Source of the DNA: Bacteroidota bacterium
GTDB lineage: Bacteria > Bacteroidota > Bacteroidia > M30B66
NCBI GenBank assembly: GCA_027483445.1
Contig: JAIXUS010000005.1
Coordinates: 62,001 to 126,000 of the forward strand
Length of the DNA stretch: 64,000 bases
Direction: 5' to 3'
Shown here: in pieces, positions 9,355 through 16,624 of the stretch
Layout: each line of letters opens with the position of its first letter
How positions within the stretch are numbered: position 1 is the stretch's first letter
The notes under the pieces: model-generated
What the model was told of the DNA's origin: nothing
Seen by the model: only the letters and a program-made list of their open reading frames with translations
Databases searched by the model: none
Position numbers and translations under genes: made by a program

Positions 9355-9400
9355 CATTGCTGCCTACTTAGCCCGGCAAGCCGGCACGTAGGCAGCAATG
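9355..9400. repeat. 46-bp palindrome near tRNA genes
   Basis: Arms CATTGCTGCCTAC (9355-9367) and GTAGGCAGCAATG (9388-9400) are exact inverted repeats of 13 bp. The inner region carries a second inverted pair, CCGGC and GCCGG. It sits 2 bp from the tRNA terminator. Confidence 0.7.
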
Positions 9401-9401
9401 A

Positions 9402-9430
9402 AAAAAGCCACCTTTACAAGGTGGCTTTTT
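9402..9430 (-). terminator. Rho-independent terminator of the tRNA-Ser/tRNA-Pro transcript
   Basis: Perfect inverted repeat AAAAAGCCACCTT / AAGGTGGCTTTTT with a 3-nt loop, 7 bp past the 3' end of tRNA-Pro. A-tract and T-tract on both sides allow action in both directions. Confidence 0.85.
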
Positions 9431-9436
9431 GGTGTG

Positions 9437-9511
9437 TCGGGATGGCAAGATTCGAACTTGCGACCTCCTGGTCCCAAACCAGGCGCGATGACCGGACTAC
9501 GCTACATCCCG
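9437..9511 (-). tRNA. tRNA-Pro (anticodon TGG)
   Basis: Reverse strand gives a full cloverleaf: acceptor arm CGGGATG pairs with CATCCCG, the anticodon loop is TTTGGGA between CCTGG and CCAGG, and the T arm holds GTTCGAATC. The discriminator base is A and CCA is not encoded. It lies 16 nt after tRNA-Ser in the same direction and is followed by a terminator, so the two are cotranscribed. Confidence 0.95.
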
Positions 9512-9527
9512 AGCGCTTTCAATGTGG

Positions 9528-9614
9528 CGGTGAGGGCGGGATTCGAACCCGCGGTACAGTTTCCCGTACGTCAGTTTAGCAAACTGGTGGTTTCAGCCTC
9601 TCACCCACCTCACC
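9528..9614 (-). tRNA. tRNA-Ser (anticodon GCT)
   Basis: Acceptor GGTGAGG pairs with CCTCACC. The long variable arm (GTACGGG...CTGTACC region) is typical of class II tRNA-Ser. The anticodon loop is TTGCTAA, giving GCT for AGC/AGU codons, and the T arm has GGGTTCGAATCCC. Unlike the tRNA-Pro gene, CCA follows directly (9525-9527 on the reverse strand). Confidence 0.95.
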
Positions 9615-9630
9615 GTCGGTATTGAGGCTG

Positions 9631-9659
9631 CAAAGGTATCAAATTTTCCTATTTTCAAA
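9631..9659 (-). promoter_or_regulatory. Promoter of the tRNA pair
   Basis: On the reverse strand TTTG (9659-9656) and TACCTTTG (9638-9631) are separated by 17 bp, a good match to the Bacteroidota consensus. The predicted start lies about 10 nt before tRNA-Ser. Confidence 0.65.
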
Positions 9660-9746
9660 ATTTTCAGGTTAAATTTCTGCTTTCGCATTGATAGCGAACG
9701 AAATCCTTTTCGCTTTGCCTATTTTTACCCACGATTTAACGAGTGT

Positions 9747-10520
9747 ATGGCTGAAAAGAAATTGATTTTGGTGTGTAACGATGATGGAATCACCGCACCG
9801 GGTATCCGAAACTTAATCGAAGTATGCAAAGGCTTTGGCGATGTGGTTGTTGTGGCCCCCGACAAACCGCAGTCGGCCATGGGGCACGCCATCACCATCA
9901 ACGCAACCCTCCGCGTGCAAGCAATGCGAAGCGAAAGTGCCCTCGAGTACGCCTGCTCTGGCACTCCTGTCGATTGCATCAAGCTTGCCGTGAACAAAAT
10001 CCTTCACCGAAAACCTGATTTACTGGTGTCGGGCATCAACCACGGCTCCAACGCATCCATCAACGTCATCTACTCCGGCACAATGTCGGCCGCCATGGAA
10101 GGAGCCATGGAAGGAATTCCCTCCATAGGTTTTTCCCTTTGTAATCACTCCATTGATGCCGATTTTACCTTGTCGCGCCAAGTCGCGCATACAGTGATTA
10201 GTCGAGCGCTCAACGACCCAATGCCGGCTGGTGTTTGCCTCAATGTGAACATTCCCGATATCGCCCCCGAAATGCTAAAAGGCATTAAAGTGTGTCGACA
10301 GGCTCGGGCCAATTGGGAAGAAGAGTTCGACGAACGCCGCGATCCGAACGGAAGGCCATATTACTGGCTTACAGGCGTATTCAAAAATTACGATCAGGGA
10401 ACCGATACCGACATCTGGGCCCTCGACAACAATTATGTATCGCTCGTGCCCTGCCAGTTCGATATAACCGCTCACTCAAGTCTCGAACACTACAAGAGTT
10501 GGGAGTCGTATGCTGAATAA
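9747..10520 (+). CDS. surE: 5'/3'-nucleotidase SurE
   Basis: A 257-residue metal-dependent phosphatase that removes phosphate from nucleoside monophosphates, linked to stationary-phase survival. The N-terminal VCNDDGITAPGI holds the Asp-Asp metal ligands. Further family blocks are PDKPQSAMGHAITI, CSGTPVDCIKLAV and LLVSGINHGSN, where the asparagine completes the metal site. Its 3' end overlaps the next small gene by 11 bp. Confidence 0.95.
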   Translation: MAEKKLILVCNDDGITAPGIRNLIEVCKGFGDVVVVAPDKPQSAMGHAITINATLRVQAMRSESALEYACSGTPVDCIKLAVNKILHRKPDLLVSGINHGSNASINVIYSGTMSAAMEGAMEGIPSIGFSLCNHSIDADFTLSRQVAHTVISRALNDPMPAGVCLNVNIPDIAPEMLKGIKVCRQARANWEEEFDERRDPNGRPYYWLTGVFKNYDQGTDTDIWALDNNYVSLVPCQFDITAHSSLEHYKSWESYAE

Positions 10521-10794
10521 AAATAGCCTGGCCTTTGGAGCTTCCATTGGAGCACTTCTGCCCTTGGCGTTTTACCTCCTTTTTCAAGAGGTTTTCCTCG
10601 TTGAACGAAACAACGAAATGGTTCCATACTTCGATCAACCAACCTCCCTTGTACTCGCACTGGCAGTAAATATTCTCCCTTTTTCGCGTTTAATGAAGAA
10701 TGCTAATTATGAGCAAACCGGAAAAGGAATTCTCCTCTCAACCTTCCTCTACGCGGCAGTTTACGTTTTCTTAAAATTTTTTAAAGAAGCCTAA
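10510..10794 (+). CDS. Small membrane protein of unknown function, coupled to surE
   Basis: A 94-residue protein with three likely membrane segments: residues 7-28 (LAFGASIGALLPLAFYLLFQEVF), about 46-60 (SLVLALAVNILPF), and about 72-89 (GILLSTFLYAAVYVFLKFF). The ATG lies within the last codons of surE in another frame, pointing to coupled translation. I do not recognise a named family. Confidence 0.75.
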   Translation: MLNKNSLAFGASIGALLPLAFYLLFQEVFLVERNNEMVPYFDQPTSLVLALAVNILPFSRLMKNANYEQTGKGILLSTFLYAAVYVFLKFFKEA

Positions 10795-10868
10795 TCCACA
10801 CTTTTCGCAATCACCAAAGCGTCGCCCGGTGCCCATTGCTTTCTTTGTGTCTGCGCGGGTTCCATTGC

Positions 10869-10946
10869 TTGGGCGCATGCCTCGCTGTGCATCTGTGTAA
10901 ATTGAGGCTCACTCGCCGGGCACCGCGTGTTCCGCTCATAGTCCTC
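10869..10946 (-). repeat. Mosaic dispersed repeat R3, copy 1
   Basis: Read on the reverse strand this 78-bp core aligns without gaps to 34991-35068, sharing the exact run GAGCGGAACACGCGGTGCCC and the tail GCGAGGC-TGCGCCCAA with one differing base. Similarity continues 5' of the core through GCGGGTG-AGCGG (about 11001-11015), but between these blocks each copy carries its own unrelated hairpin, here ATAGCCGC/GCGGCTAT. Confidence 0.8.
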
Positions 10947-11100
10947 GTCACAGTATAGCCGCCCTGCCCGGCGGCTATTCCGTTCCTGCGGGCTAACCGC
11001 TGCACCCGCTTGCGCAACTTAATCGTTCACGCTAACAGGAAAAATCGTTCGAGCCTGCAAACGGAACCTTAAAGGACATCATCACAAGGCTAAACCCCAA

Positions 11101-11183
11101 AATAGGGCTCACGGAAAAGTCAGAAATGCGGCAGATGCGAGCCGCGGGCAACGAAGCAGATGCGGCATTTCTAGCTAACGAAA
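11101..11183 (+). repeat. Structured repeat R1, copy a (short form)
   Basis: Aligns to copy b 180 bp downstream but lacks about 36 bases between two GCGAG motifs, as expected from deletion between short direct repeats or from an ancestral single-hairpin form. It still folds into one hairpin with an 8-bp perfect stem, AGAAATGC (11122-11129) with GCATTTCT (11165-11172). The loop holds GCGAGCCGCGGGCAACGAAGC. It starts with TAGGGCTCACGGAAAAG. Confidence 0.8.
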
Positions 11184-11280
11184 AACTGAGCTCCATGAAT
11201 TCAAGCGTGCATGGATTTTTAAAAGCTAGACTATAAACCCTTGCATTAAGCAACATTCAAACAGGGGCTAAAGTGTTGTA

Positions 11281-11400
11281 AATAGGGCTTACTGAAAAAG
11301 TCAGAAATGCAGCAGATGCGAGGCGACTAGGCGAAGCTGTATATTGAATACTGCGAGCCGCGGGCAACGAAGCAGATGATGTATTCCTGGCTAACGAAAT
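11281..11400 (+). repeat. Structured repeat R1, copy b (two-hairpin form)
   Basis: Two hairpins: ATGCAGC (11307-11313) with GCTGTAT (11336-11342), 22-nt loop; and GAATAC (11346-11351) with GTATTC (11381-11386). Both loops carry GCGAG-S-CG followed by CGAAGC. The left end TAGGGCTTACTGAAAAA (11283-11299) is matched in inverted orientation, with one mismatch, at 11514-11530. Confidence 0.8.
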
Positions 11401-11505
11401 GTTTTAGATATTAAAAAATCATCCGCACAGATATCGAGAAAATAGGGCTCAAAACCTTGCATTTGAATGGGGGCAAACAGATGCTAAAACACTTATAACA
11501 AATTC

Positions 11506-11572
11506 ATTGAGTGTTTTTCAGTAGGCCCTAAATAAAAATATTGAGTGTTTTACAGTAAGCCCTAAAATAAAA
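11506..11572 (+). repeat. 34-bp tandem pair carrying the inverted end of R1
   Basis: Units 11506-11539 and 11540-11572 both read ATTGAGTGTTTT, then CAGTA-GCCCTA, then an A-rich tail. Each contains the reverse complement of the left end of copy b with a single mismatch, so the right end of the element looks duplicated in tandem. Confidence 0.7.
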
Positions 11573-11601
11573 GGGGAACAAGTAAGCCCTGTTCCCCTTT
11601 T
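11569..11601. terminator. Bidirectional hairpin terminator
   Basis: A 12-bp perfect stem AAAAGGGGAACA / TGTTCCCCTTTT around a 9-nt loop containing AGTAAGCCC, the same sequence as the repeat ends. There is no clear gene on either side for it to serve. Confidence 0.65.
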
Positions 11602-12181
11602 CGCATCTGTAGAGCCTTAACCCTGCAGACACATGTTTCAAGCAACTCATTTTTTGATGATTTACCATCCCGCAATTCTCCCGACTCTGTAGGTACCCAG
11701 CCCATCTCAGAACTGAACCTCCATGTCGTTTTCAACACGATAAACAACAAAATGGATTACGTTTGGAAAACTCCTCAACCCGATGTATCTCAACATCAGA
11801 AAGGTTAATTGCCCTGCAATCCAATTATTGCATCGTTGTTCTTCCTTGCCGGAAGCATTAAAAACACTCGCGCATTTGTAATGTAATGTAAACCATTCGG
11901 CTTTGATGTTACGCACGTGGTGCGATTTTCTCAAAACCTTTAAAGAACGTTGTTGCTTTGAACTGTATCAAAGATGCAATATCTTCAATACAATCACAAT
12001 CAATCGCCAGTTTTGTTATACACCTCATATTCACCGGTTTTTGAACAGACGATTTTCTGCTAACCTTCATAGAACTTCCTGTTTTCATCGGTTTAGCTTT
12101 AAGGTTATAAACACCTGTTCATAAATGCATTTGTGCATAAACCAAGTTATATTCGCATCCACAAACTTCAAAAATCGAGAC

Positions 12182-12475
12182 ATGTTCGGAAAACTTATGG
12201 AAATGCAGAAGCAAATGGAGGCCATTAAGCAGCGTCTTGACACTTCCTTTGTTGAAGCAACTTCGCCCGAAAATAGAGTGTTGGTTCGTATGAATGGCAA
12301 TCGCCGCGTGCAACAGGTTCAACTCGATAGCCAATGGCTCAAAAAAGCCGATGCTGAAGAGGTAGGAGAACTTGTTCAAATTGCCGTAAATCGTGCACTT
12401 GAAAAGGCCGATCAGTTGAATGAGACCGAAATGCGGAGCGTTGCCGGATCTATGCTACCTGGAATGTTCTCCTAA
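12182..12475 (+). CDS. YbaB/EbfC family nucleoid-associated protein
   Basis: A 97-residue protein with the family fold order: long N-terminal helix (MFGKLMEMQKQMEAIKQRL), a beta segment with VRMNGNRRVQQVQLDSQW, and a C-terminal helix (ELVQIAVNRALEKADQLNE). YbaB/EbfC proteins form tweezer-like DNA-binding dimers. The frame is open further upstream to 12125, but family members begin at MFGKL. It ends in a 4-base overlap with the stop of the facing glycosyltransferase gene. In many bacteria this gene sits by dnaX/recR; here it does not. Confidence 0.88.
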   Translation: MFGKLMEMQKQMEAIKQRLDTSFVEATSPENRVLVRMNGNRRVQQVQLDSQWLKKADAEEVGELVQIAVNRALEKADQLNETEMRSVAGSMLPGMFS

Positions 12476-13779
12476 TCGATTCGGTCGAGTATTTCTGCCA
12501 AAACTCCGGCTTGGTGATCTCGCGTAAACCGCTGAGTATATGCTCTATCAGCGACAAGAGATCCGTATCCATTCGATAAATAAAGCGAAAACCACCCATT
12601 GAGGTATTGAAAAGCTTCATCTTGGTTTTCTGCAATCCTTCCCAAATTATACGACTCGAAAGTTTCGTGAAGAATGTCGTGGTCGGTAGGGCATACCAAT
12701 ACAGGCTTGCCTAAACCTAAGTATTCATATATTTTGCTGGAAGGAATTCCCTTGGTCTCACCATGCGATACCATGAGTAAAACATGCGACTTGGCCTGCA
12801 TCTCCAGCACTTTTTCACGGGGAATTCGGGGAAGTAGCTCGAGTACATCCTCATACCCTTTCATGAACCCCTCAACACGCTTGGCCACTTCTTCTAAAAA
12901 TAAAATACCCGGAAAGCGAAGCCGAATTCTTGACCGATGTGCCGGATGCGCATCTACAAATCGCTTGAAGGCATCCAGAAAAACTTCAATTCGCTGACTT
13001 GCATAGAGCATTCCATTGTAAACAATGCTAAACTCATTATACAAATCATGCTGCTGAAATTTTTCATAGTCTTTAGGAAAAAAACCATTCAAGACAACCT
13101 CCGATGGGCGATTATTAAAAACCCCAATTTTACGGGCATAAAACGGCGATATACTGGTAATGCAAAAAGCAGTTTTCATATATCTCCGCTCACTCCATAC
13201 ATTCAGTCTTTTCAGCCAACTTCCAAATAAGCCCCTTGTTTCTACAATTTCTGTTGTGTTCCAATCATCCCTATAATCAGCAATCCACGAAATTGAATGC
13301 TTGCAGCTTAGTTTATAGCCAAACCTGAAAATCTCGAAGGGATTACCACTGACAATAATCTTTTTTATTGAAGGTGTTTTGGAAATGTATTCGTCGGCAA
13401 AATGATATAAATTGGAAAAAGGAATGAAGTCGGTGTGGAAATGCTGGCCTGTTAATTCAATAAATGACAATAGTTTTCTTAAGAAAATCCACTTTTCATT
13501 GCCATACTTTGCATATAAACGGTCTCTTAAGTTGCCTTTATAGGGCAAATAATACACTTCGTAATTCTCATGCTTTTCGTGAATAATTGCCTTACCTGAG
13601 TCATGATGCATGTCGTCAGGACTGCTGATTTTTTTTTCCCAGTTTCTGGTAATCACAATTGGATAATATCCGAACTGGTGAAGATATGTCGCAAAGCCTA
13701 ATGTTCTCTGGGCTGCCGTTAAATTGCAGGGAGGAAAGAAATAGCTTAAAATTAAAATAGGCTCCAGTGGTTTGCTCAT
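12472..13779 (-). CDS. Glycosyltransferase, GT4-like (GT-B fold)
   Basis: A 435-residue cytoplasmic GT-B enzyme. The N-terminus ILILSYFFPPCNLTAAQRTLGFA is the usual start of GT4 proteins that process surface polysaccharide. The C-terminal nucleotide-sugar domain has VLLMVSHGETKGIPSSKIYEYLGLGKPVL, with the glutamate-rich SSKIYEYL block typical of the donor site. The sugar and acceptor are unknown. It precedes no other glycan gene in its operon, but murB and another GT lie close by. Confidence 0.85.
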   Translation of the reverse strand: MSKPLEPILILSYFFPPCNLTAAQRTLGFATYLHQFGYYPIVITRNWEKKISSPDDMHHDSGKAIIHEKHENYEVYYLPYKGNLRDRLYAKYGNEKWIFLRKLLSFIELTGQHFHTDFIPFSNLYHFADEYISKTPSIKKIIVSGNPFEIFRFGYKLSCKHSISWIADYRDDWNTTEIVETRGLFGSWLKRLNVWSERRYMKTAFCITSISPFYARKIGVFNNRPSEVVLNGFFPKDYEKFQQHDLYNEFSIVYNGMLYASQRIEVFLDAFKRFVDAHPAHRSRIRLRFPGILFLEEVAKRVEGFMKGYEDVLELLPRIPREKVLEMQAKSHVLLMVSHGETKGIPSSKIYEYLGLGKPVLVCPTDHDILHETFESYNLGRIAENQDEAFQYLNGWFSLYLSNGYGSLVADRAYTQRFTRDHQAGVLAEILDRID

Positions 13780-13828
13780 AAAAACAGTGAAGTTTGTTCA
13801 GCTTTGTGCAGATTGGCTAATTGTTGTG

Positions 13829-14839
13829 TTAACAAATATTCACTTCGCGCTCTAAGACGACGCCAAATTTTTCCTGCACATCTCGAACAATCAATTCAGA
13901 TAGCTGCCAAATGTCATCACCACTGGCCTTACCGTAATTTACTAAAACCAAAGCCTGCTTGGTATGCACTCCCGCATCGCCTTGTCTGTACCCCTTCCAA
14001 CCGGCCTGCTCGATTAACCAACCGGCCGCCAGTTTCACCGATTGCGCATCAACTCCGTAACTTACCAATTGCGGAAACCTCGATTTGATGGATTCTGCCA
14101 GATCTTTTGAAACAACAGGGTTTTTGAAGAAACTTCCGGCATTACCCAGCAGTTTTGGGTCGGGCAGTTTACTTTGCCTAATGCGAATTACCGCCTCAGA
14201 AACGGCACGAATGTCGGGTTCTGTATTTCCAACACGTTCCAACTCCTCGCGAATTGCCCCATAATCTAAGTGAAGCACATGATTACGGCGGCTCAAACGA
14301 AACCGAACTGCAGTGATCATATACTGGTTCCGGAACACATTCTTAAATACACTATCTCTATAGCCGAAAGCGCACTCCTCACAACTAAACTCTCTGGCGA
14401 CTCCCGATTTTAGGTTCACCGCACGAAGCGAATGAAAAACATCTTTAATTTCAACTCCGTAAGCCCCAATATTCTGCATTGGTGAGGCCCCAACTTGCCC
14501 GGGAATAAGTGACAAATTTTCTAAACCACCCCATTGCTGCTCAATGCAATATTGAACAAACGAATGCCAGTTTTCACCCGCACCGGCTTCCACCAACACA
14601 AAATCGTCAGACCTATCAACGACTTGTATACCCGGAATTGAATTTTTCCATATCCAGCCTTGAGGCACATTTCGGAACAAGATATTCGAACCTCCTCCTA
14701 AAATTAACGCAGGGCCATCAGGCTGTGCCTCCATAAACTGCAATAAGTCCTGCTCAGAGTAAAACTCCGCAATATTGCCCGGAATTTCAATGCCAAACGT
14801 GTTGTAGTTGCGCAGCGAGATAGATTGATGCAGTTTCAT
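13829..14839 (-). CDS. murB: UDP-N-acetylenolpyruvoylglucosamine reductase
   Basis: A 336-residue FAD enzyme that reduces UDP-GlcNAc-enolpyruvate to UDP-MurNAc with NADPH in the cytoplasm. The FAD domain begins with LRNYNTFGIEIPG and has LILGGGSNILF. The flavin/substrate block is SLIPGQVGASPMQNIGAYGVEI. Catalytic parts are GYRDSVFK and NAGSFFKNPVVS, where the serine acts as proton donor. Length and the GYRDS insert fit the type I (E. coli-like) enzyme. Confidence 0.95.
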   Translation of the reverse strand: MKLHQSISLRNYNTFGIEIPGNIAEFYSEQDLLQFMEAQPDGPALILGGGSNILFRNVPQGWIWKNSIPGIQVVDRSDDFVLVEAGAGENWHSFVQYCIEQQWGGLENLSLIPGQVGASPMQNIGAYGVEIKDVFHSLRAVNLKSGVAREFSCEECAFGYRDSVFKNVFRNQYMITAVRFRLSRRNHVLHLDYGAIREELERVGNTEPDIRAVSEAVIRIRQSKLPDPKLLGNAGSFFKNPVVSKDLAESIKSRFPQLVSYGVDAQSVKLAAGWLIEQAGWKGYRQGDAGVHTKQALVLVNYGKASGDDIWQLSELIVRDVQEKFGVVLEREVNIC

Positions 14840-14889
14840 ACCGCGAAACTAATCCAGACCCTAATGACTTTTCCAGTCGAAATGCAGAA

Positions 14890-15447
14890 TTAATCAACAC
14901 CAGAACCCACCGTTTCTCCAGACTTCACGGAGTTGAGGTTAACAACAGGCTTCTTGCGAATCAACACCGATATTATAATGGATAACACTAAGCAAACGGC
15001 AATGCTAAATACAAAGGCTGAAAATAAATAACTCAAGGTGGTAAATTGCTGCTCAATCTCGTTTTTTCGCAGTAAAAAGGTGGCATCATTTAAATTGGTT
15101 TCGTCCAAGGCCTTCAACTCAGCGTCTTTTCGAATCAACAGGTACGAAGGATTCACCACCGAAACGTATAACCACACAAACAAAGGAGCCATCAAAGACG
15201 CTACACCGCTTAGTGTTAAGCTCGATTTGAGGGCATCAATTAAGGTAATCGTGCCTGATTGAAGCTTATCACGACGGTACTTCAAACTTTGATAAATCAT
15301 GGCCAATGGCAGCAGAATGATCATCCAAAAAATGAAGGGCTGTATTCCCAAATAGGCTTGATGTAAACCAAGGGCATTCTCCATCAGTAGCCATAAAAAA
15401 CCACCAAAGGCCAGAATAATTCCGTTGCGTATCTCTAAATTCATCAT
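14890..15447 (-). CDS. DUF4199 membrane protein
   Basis: A 185-residue protein with four membrane segments: about 8-27, 36-56, 78-98 and 140-165. The pattern of two N-terminal segments, a segment followed by an amphipathic periplasmic stretch ending KNEIEQQFTTLSYL, and a final one is that of DUF4199, a Bacteroidota family of unknown role. A paralogue lies at 26436-26951. It begins with two adjacent ATG codons and is divergent from the next glycosyltransferase. Confidence 0.8.
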   Translation of the reverse strand: MMNLEIRNGIILAFGGFLWLLMENALGLHQAYLGIQPFIFWMIILLPLAMIYQSLKYRRDKLQSGTITLIDALKSSLTLSGVASLMAPLFVWLYVSVVNPSYLLIRKDAELKALDETNLNDATFLLRKNEIEQQFTTLSYLFSAFVFSIAVCLVLSIIISVLIRKKPVVNLNSVKSGETVGSGVD

Positions 15448-15503
15448 GCGATTTCAGGGTAAAAATACGAAAATCGGCCCTACCTGTATACCTTCGCCAT
15501 CAG

Positions 15504-16619
15504 ATGCGCATTTTAGTTCTCGTTAGTAACGATCTCAGCACCGACCAAAGGGTCGAAAGAGTCTGCCGAAGCCTGGTTTCCGAAGGGCATCAGGTTGAAC
15601 TTTTCGGCCGACAACTGCCGAATAGTCCGCCGTTAGAAACACTCCCCTACAAAACGCATCGTTTTCGGCTTCCTTTTCAACGTGGCCCTTTGTTTTACCT
15701 CAGTCTAAACCTGGTTTTCTTCTTTCGACTGCTCTTTAAGCGCTGTGAGGCCATCCATGCCAACGATCTGGATACATTATTGGCTGCATTTCTGCTCTCA
15801 AAAATCCGCCGAAAACACCTTGTTTATGATACACATGAGTACTTCACCGGCGTTCCTGAACTTCAACAAAGACCGCTTGTAAAGCAAATCTGGAAATCCA
15901 TCGAAACATTAATTTTTCCCCGATTAAAGTATGTATTTACGGTAAATCAATCTATTGCTCATTTATATGCCGAACAATACCCTGTACAGTCGATTCAGGT
16001 AATGAGGAATATTCCACCCAGTATGAACGTGGAACCCTCACAATTGCCTGATTTTATTCCGGAAAATGCCTTCAAAATAATCTTGCAGGGTAATGGAATA
16101 AATGTCGATAGGGGAGGAGAAGAGGCGGTTGAGATGATAAACCACCTGAATGATGCCGTTTTAATTATCGCCGGAAATGGTGATGTAATTCCACAGTTAA
16201 AAGAAAGAGTATCGGCTCTCAAACTTGAAAACAAGGTGTTTTTTCTTCCACGCATGCCATACCGCCAATTGATGGGAATTACGGCCAATTGTCAGCTTGG
16301 ACTTAGCCTCGATAAAGACACCAATATCAATTATCGCTTTAGTTTACCCAATAAAGTTTTCGATTATTTACGTGCCGGAATTCCGGTGTTAGCCACTCCG
16401 CTTGTGGAGGTGAAAAATATTGTGGAAAAATTCCAAACAGGTTGGATTTGCTACGATTTAACTCCCAAGAAGATGGCCGAACAAATTGATCAAATTCGAA
16501 ATCAACCTACAGTTTATCAGCAAGTGAAACAAAACCTGCCATTGGCCTCCGCGCAGTTAAATTGGGAAAATGAATGCAAGCCTCTCTTAGCATGTTATGC
16601 CCATTTGGCCAAGGCCTGA
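15504..16619 (+). CDS. Glycosyltransferase, GT4 family
   Basis: A 371-residue GT-B enzyme. The N-terminal domain opens with MRILVLVSNDLSTDQRVERVC, typical of GT4 proteins in Bacteroidota. HANDLDTLLAAFLLSKI and YDTHEYFTG form the acceptor side. The donor domain has IILQGNGINVDRGGEEAVEMI and NKVFDYLRAGIPVLATP. The acceptor is not known. A near-consensus -7 element (TATACCTTCG) lies at about 15486-15495, so the leader would be very short. The stop is 5 bp from the stop of the facing DUF1501 gene. Confidence 0.87.
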   Translation: MRILVLVSNDLSTDQRVERVCRSLVSEGHQVELFGRQLPNSPPLETLPYKTHRFRLPFQRGPLFYLSLNLVFFFRLLFKRCEAIHANDLDTLLAAFLLSKIRRKHLVYDTHEYFTGVPELQQRPLVKQIWKSIETLIFPRLKYVFTVNQSIAHLYAEQYPVQSIQVMRNIPPSMNVEPSQLPDFIPENAFKIILQGNGINVDRGGEEAVEMINHLNDAVLIIAGNGDVIPQLKERVSALKLENKVFFLPRMPYRQLMGITANCQLGLSLDKDTNINYRFSLPNKVFDYLRAGIPVLATPLVEVKNIVEKFQTGWICYDLTPKKMAEQIDQIRNQPTVYQQVKQNLPLASAQLNWENECKPLLACYAHLAKA

Positions 16620-16624
16620 TGACC

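Larger units (their letters stand above)
8729..9436. other. Non-coding gap rich in short repeats and hairpins
   Basis: A 0.7 kb stretch without a credible gene between the aminotransferase and the tRNA pair. It holds a perfect 58-bp direct repeat (8874-8931 and 9167-9224), a long stem-loop between them (9011-9078), two related terminator-like segments sharing GCACGGGCGT and TTTTTTCATTGCTGC (about 9230-9260 and 9330-9362), a 46-bp imperfect palindrome (9355-9400) and a strong terminator (9402-9430). Short reading frames here are translations of the repeats. Confidence 0.7.
10795..12181. other. 1.4-kb non-coding gap with dispersed structured repeats
   Basis: No convincing gene. Contents in order: a mosaic repeat in reverse orientation (core 10869-10946, partner at 34991-35068); an adjoining hairpin (about 10966-10982); two copies of a structured repeat (11101-11183 and 11281-11400); a 34-bp tandem pair (11506-11539, 11540-11572); and a strong hairpin terminator (11569-11601). 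11602-12181 shows nothing I can name; short reverse frames there (for example 11934-11707) have no recognisable family and could be remains of a decayed gene. Confidence 0.65.

Noticed and set aside
9434-9436. Encoded CCA end on tRNA-Pro
   Set aside because: The bases give CAC, not CCA, on the reverse strand, so the end must be added after transcription; tRNA-Ser does encode CCA.
11101-11400. Integron attC sites
   Set aside because: The hairpins lack the R'/R'' core sites (GTT/AAC ends) and no cassette genes or integrase are near.
11707-11934. Reverse-strand 75-codon frame followed by a terminator
   Set aside because: No signal, domain or neighbour supports it; the frame is broken right after 11707. 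It may be a relic but cannot be shown.
8729-12181. CRISPR array
   Set aside because: Repeats are too few, unevenly spaced, of several unrelated types, and no cas genes exist in the window.
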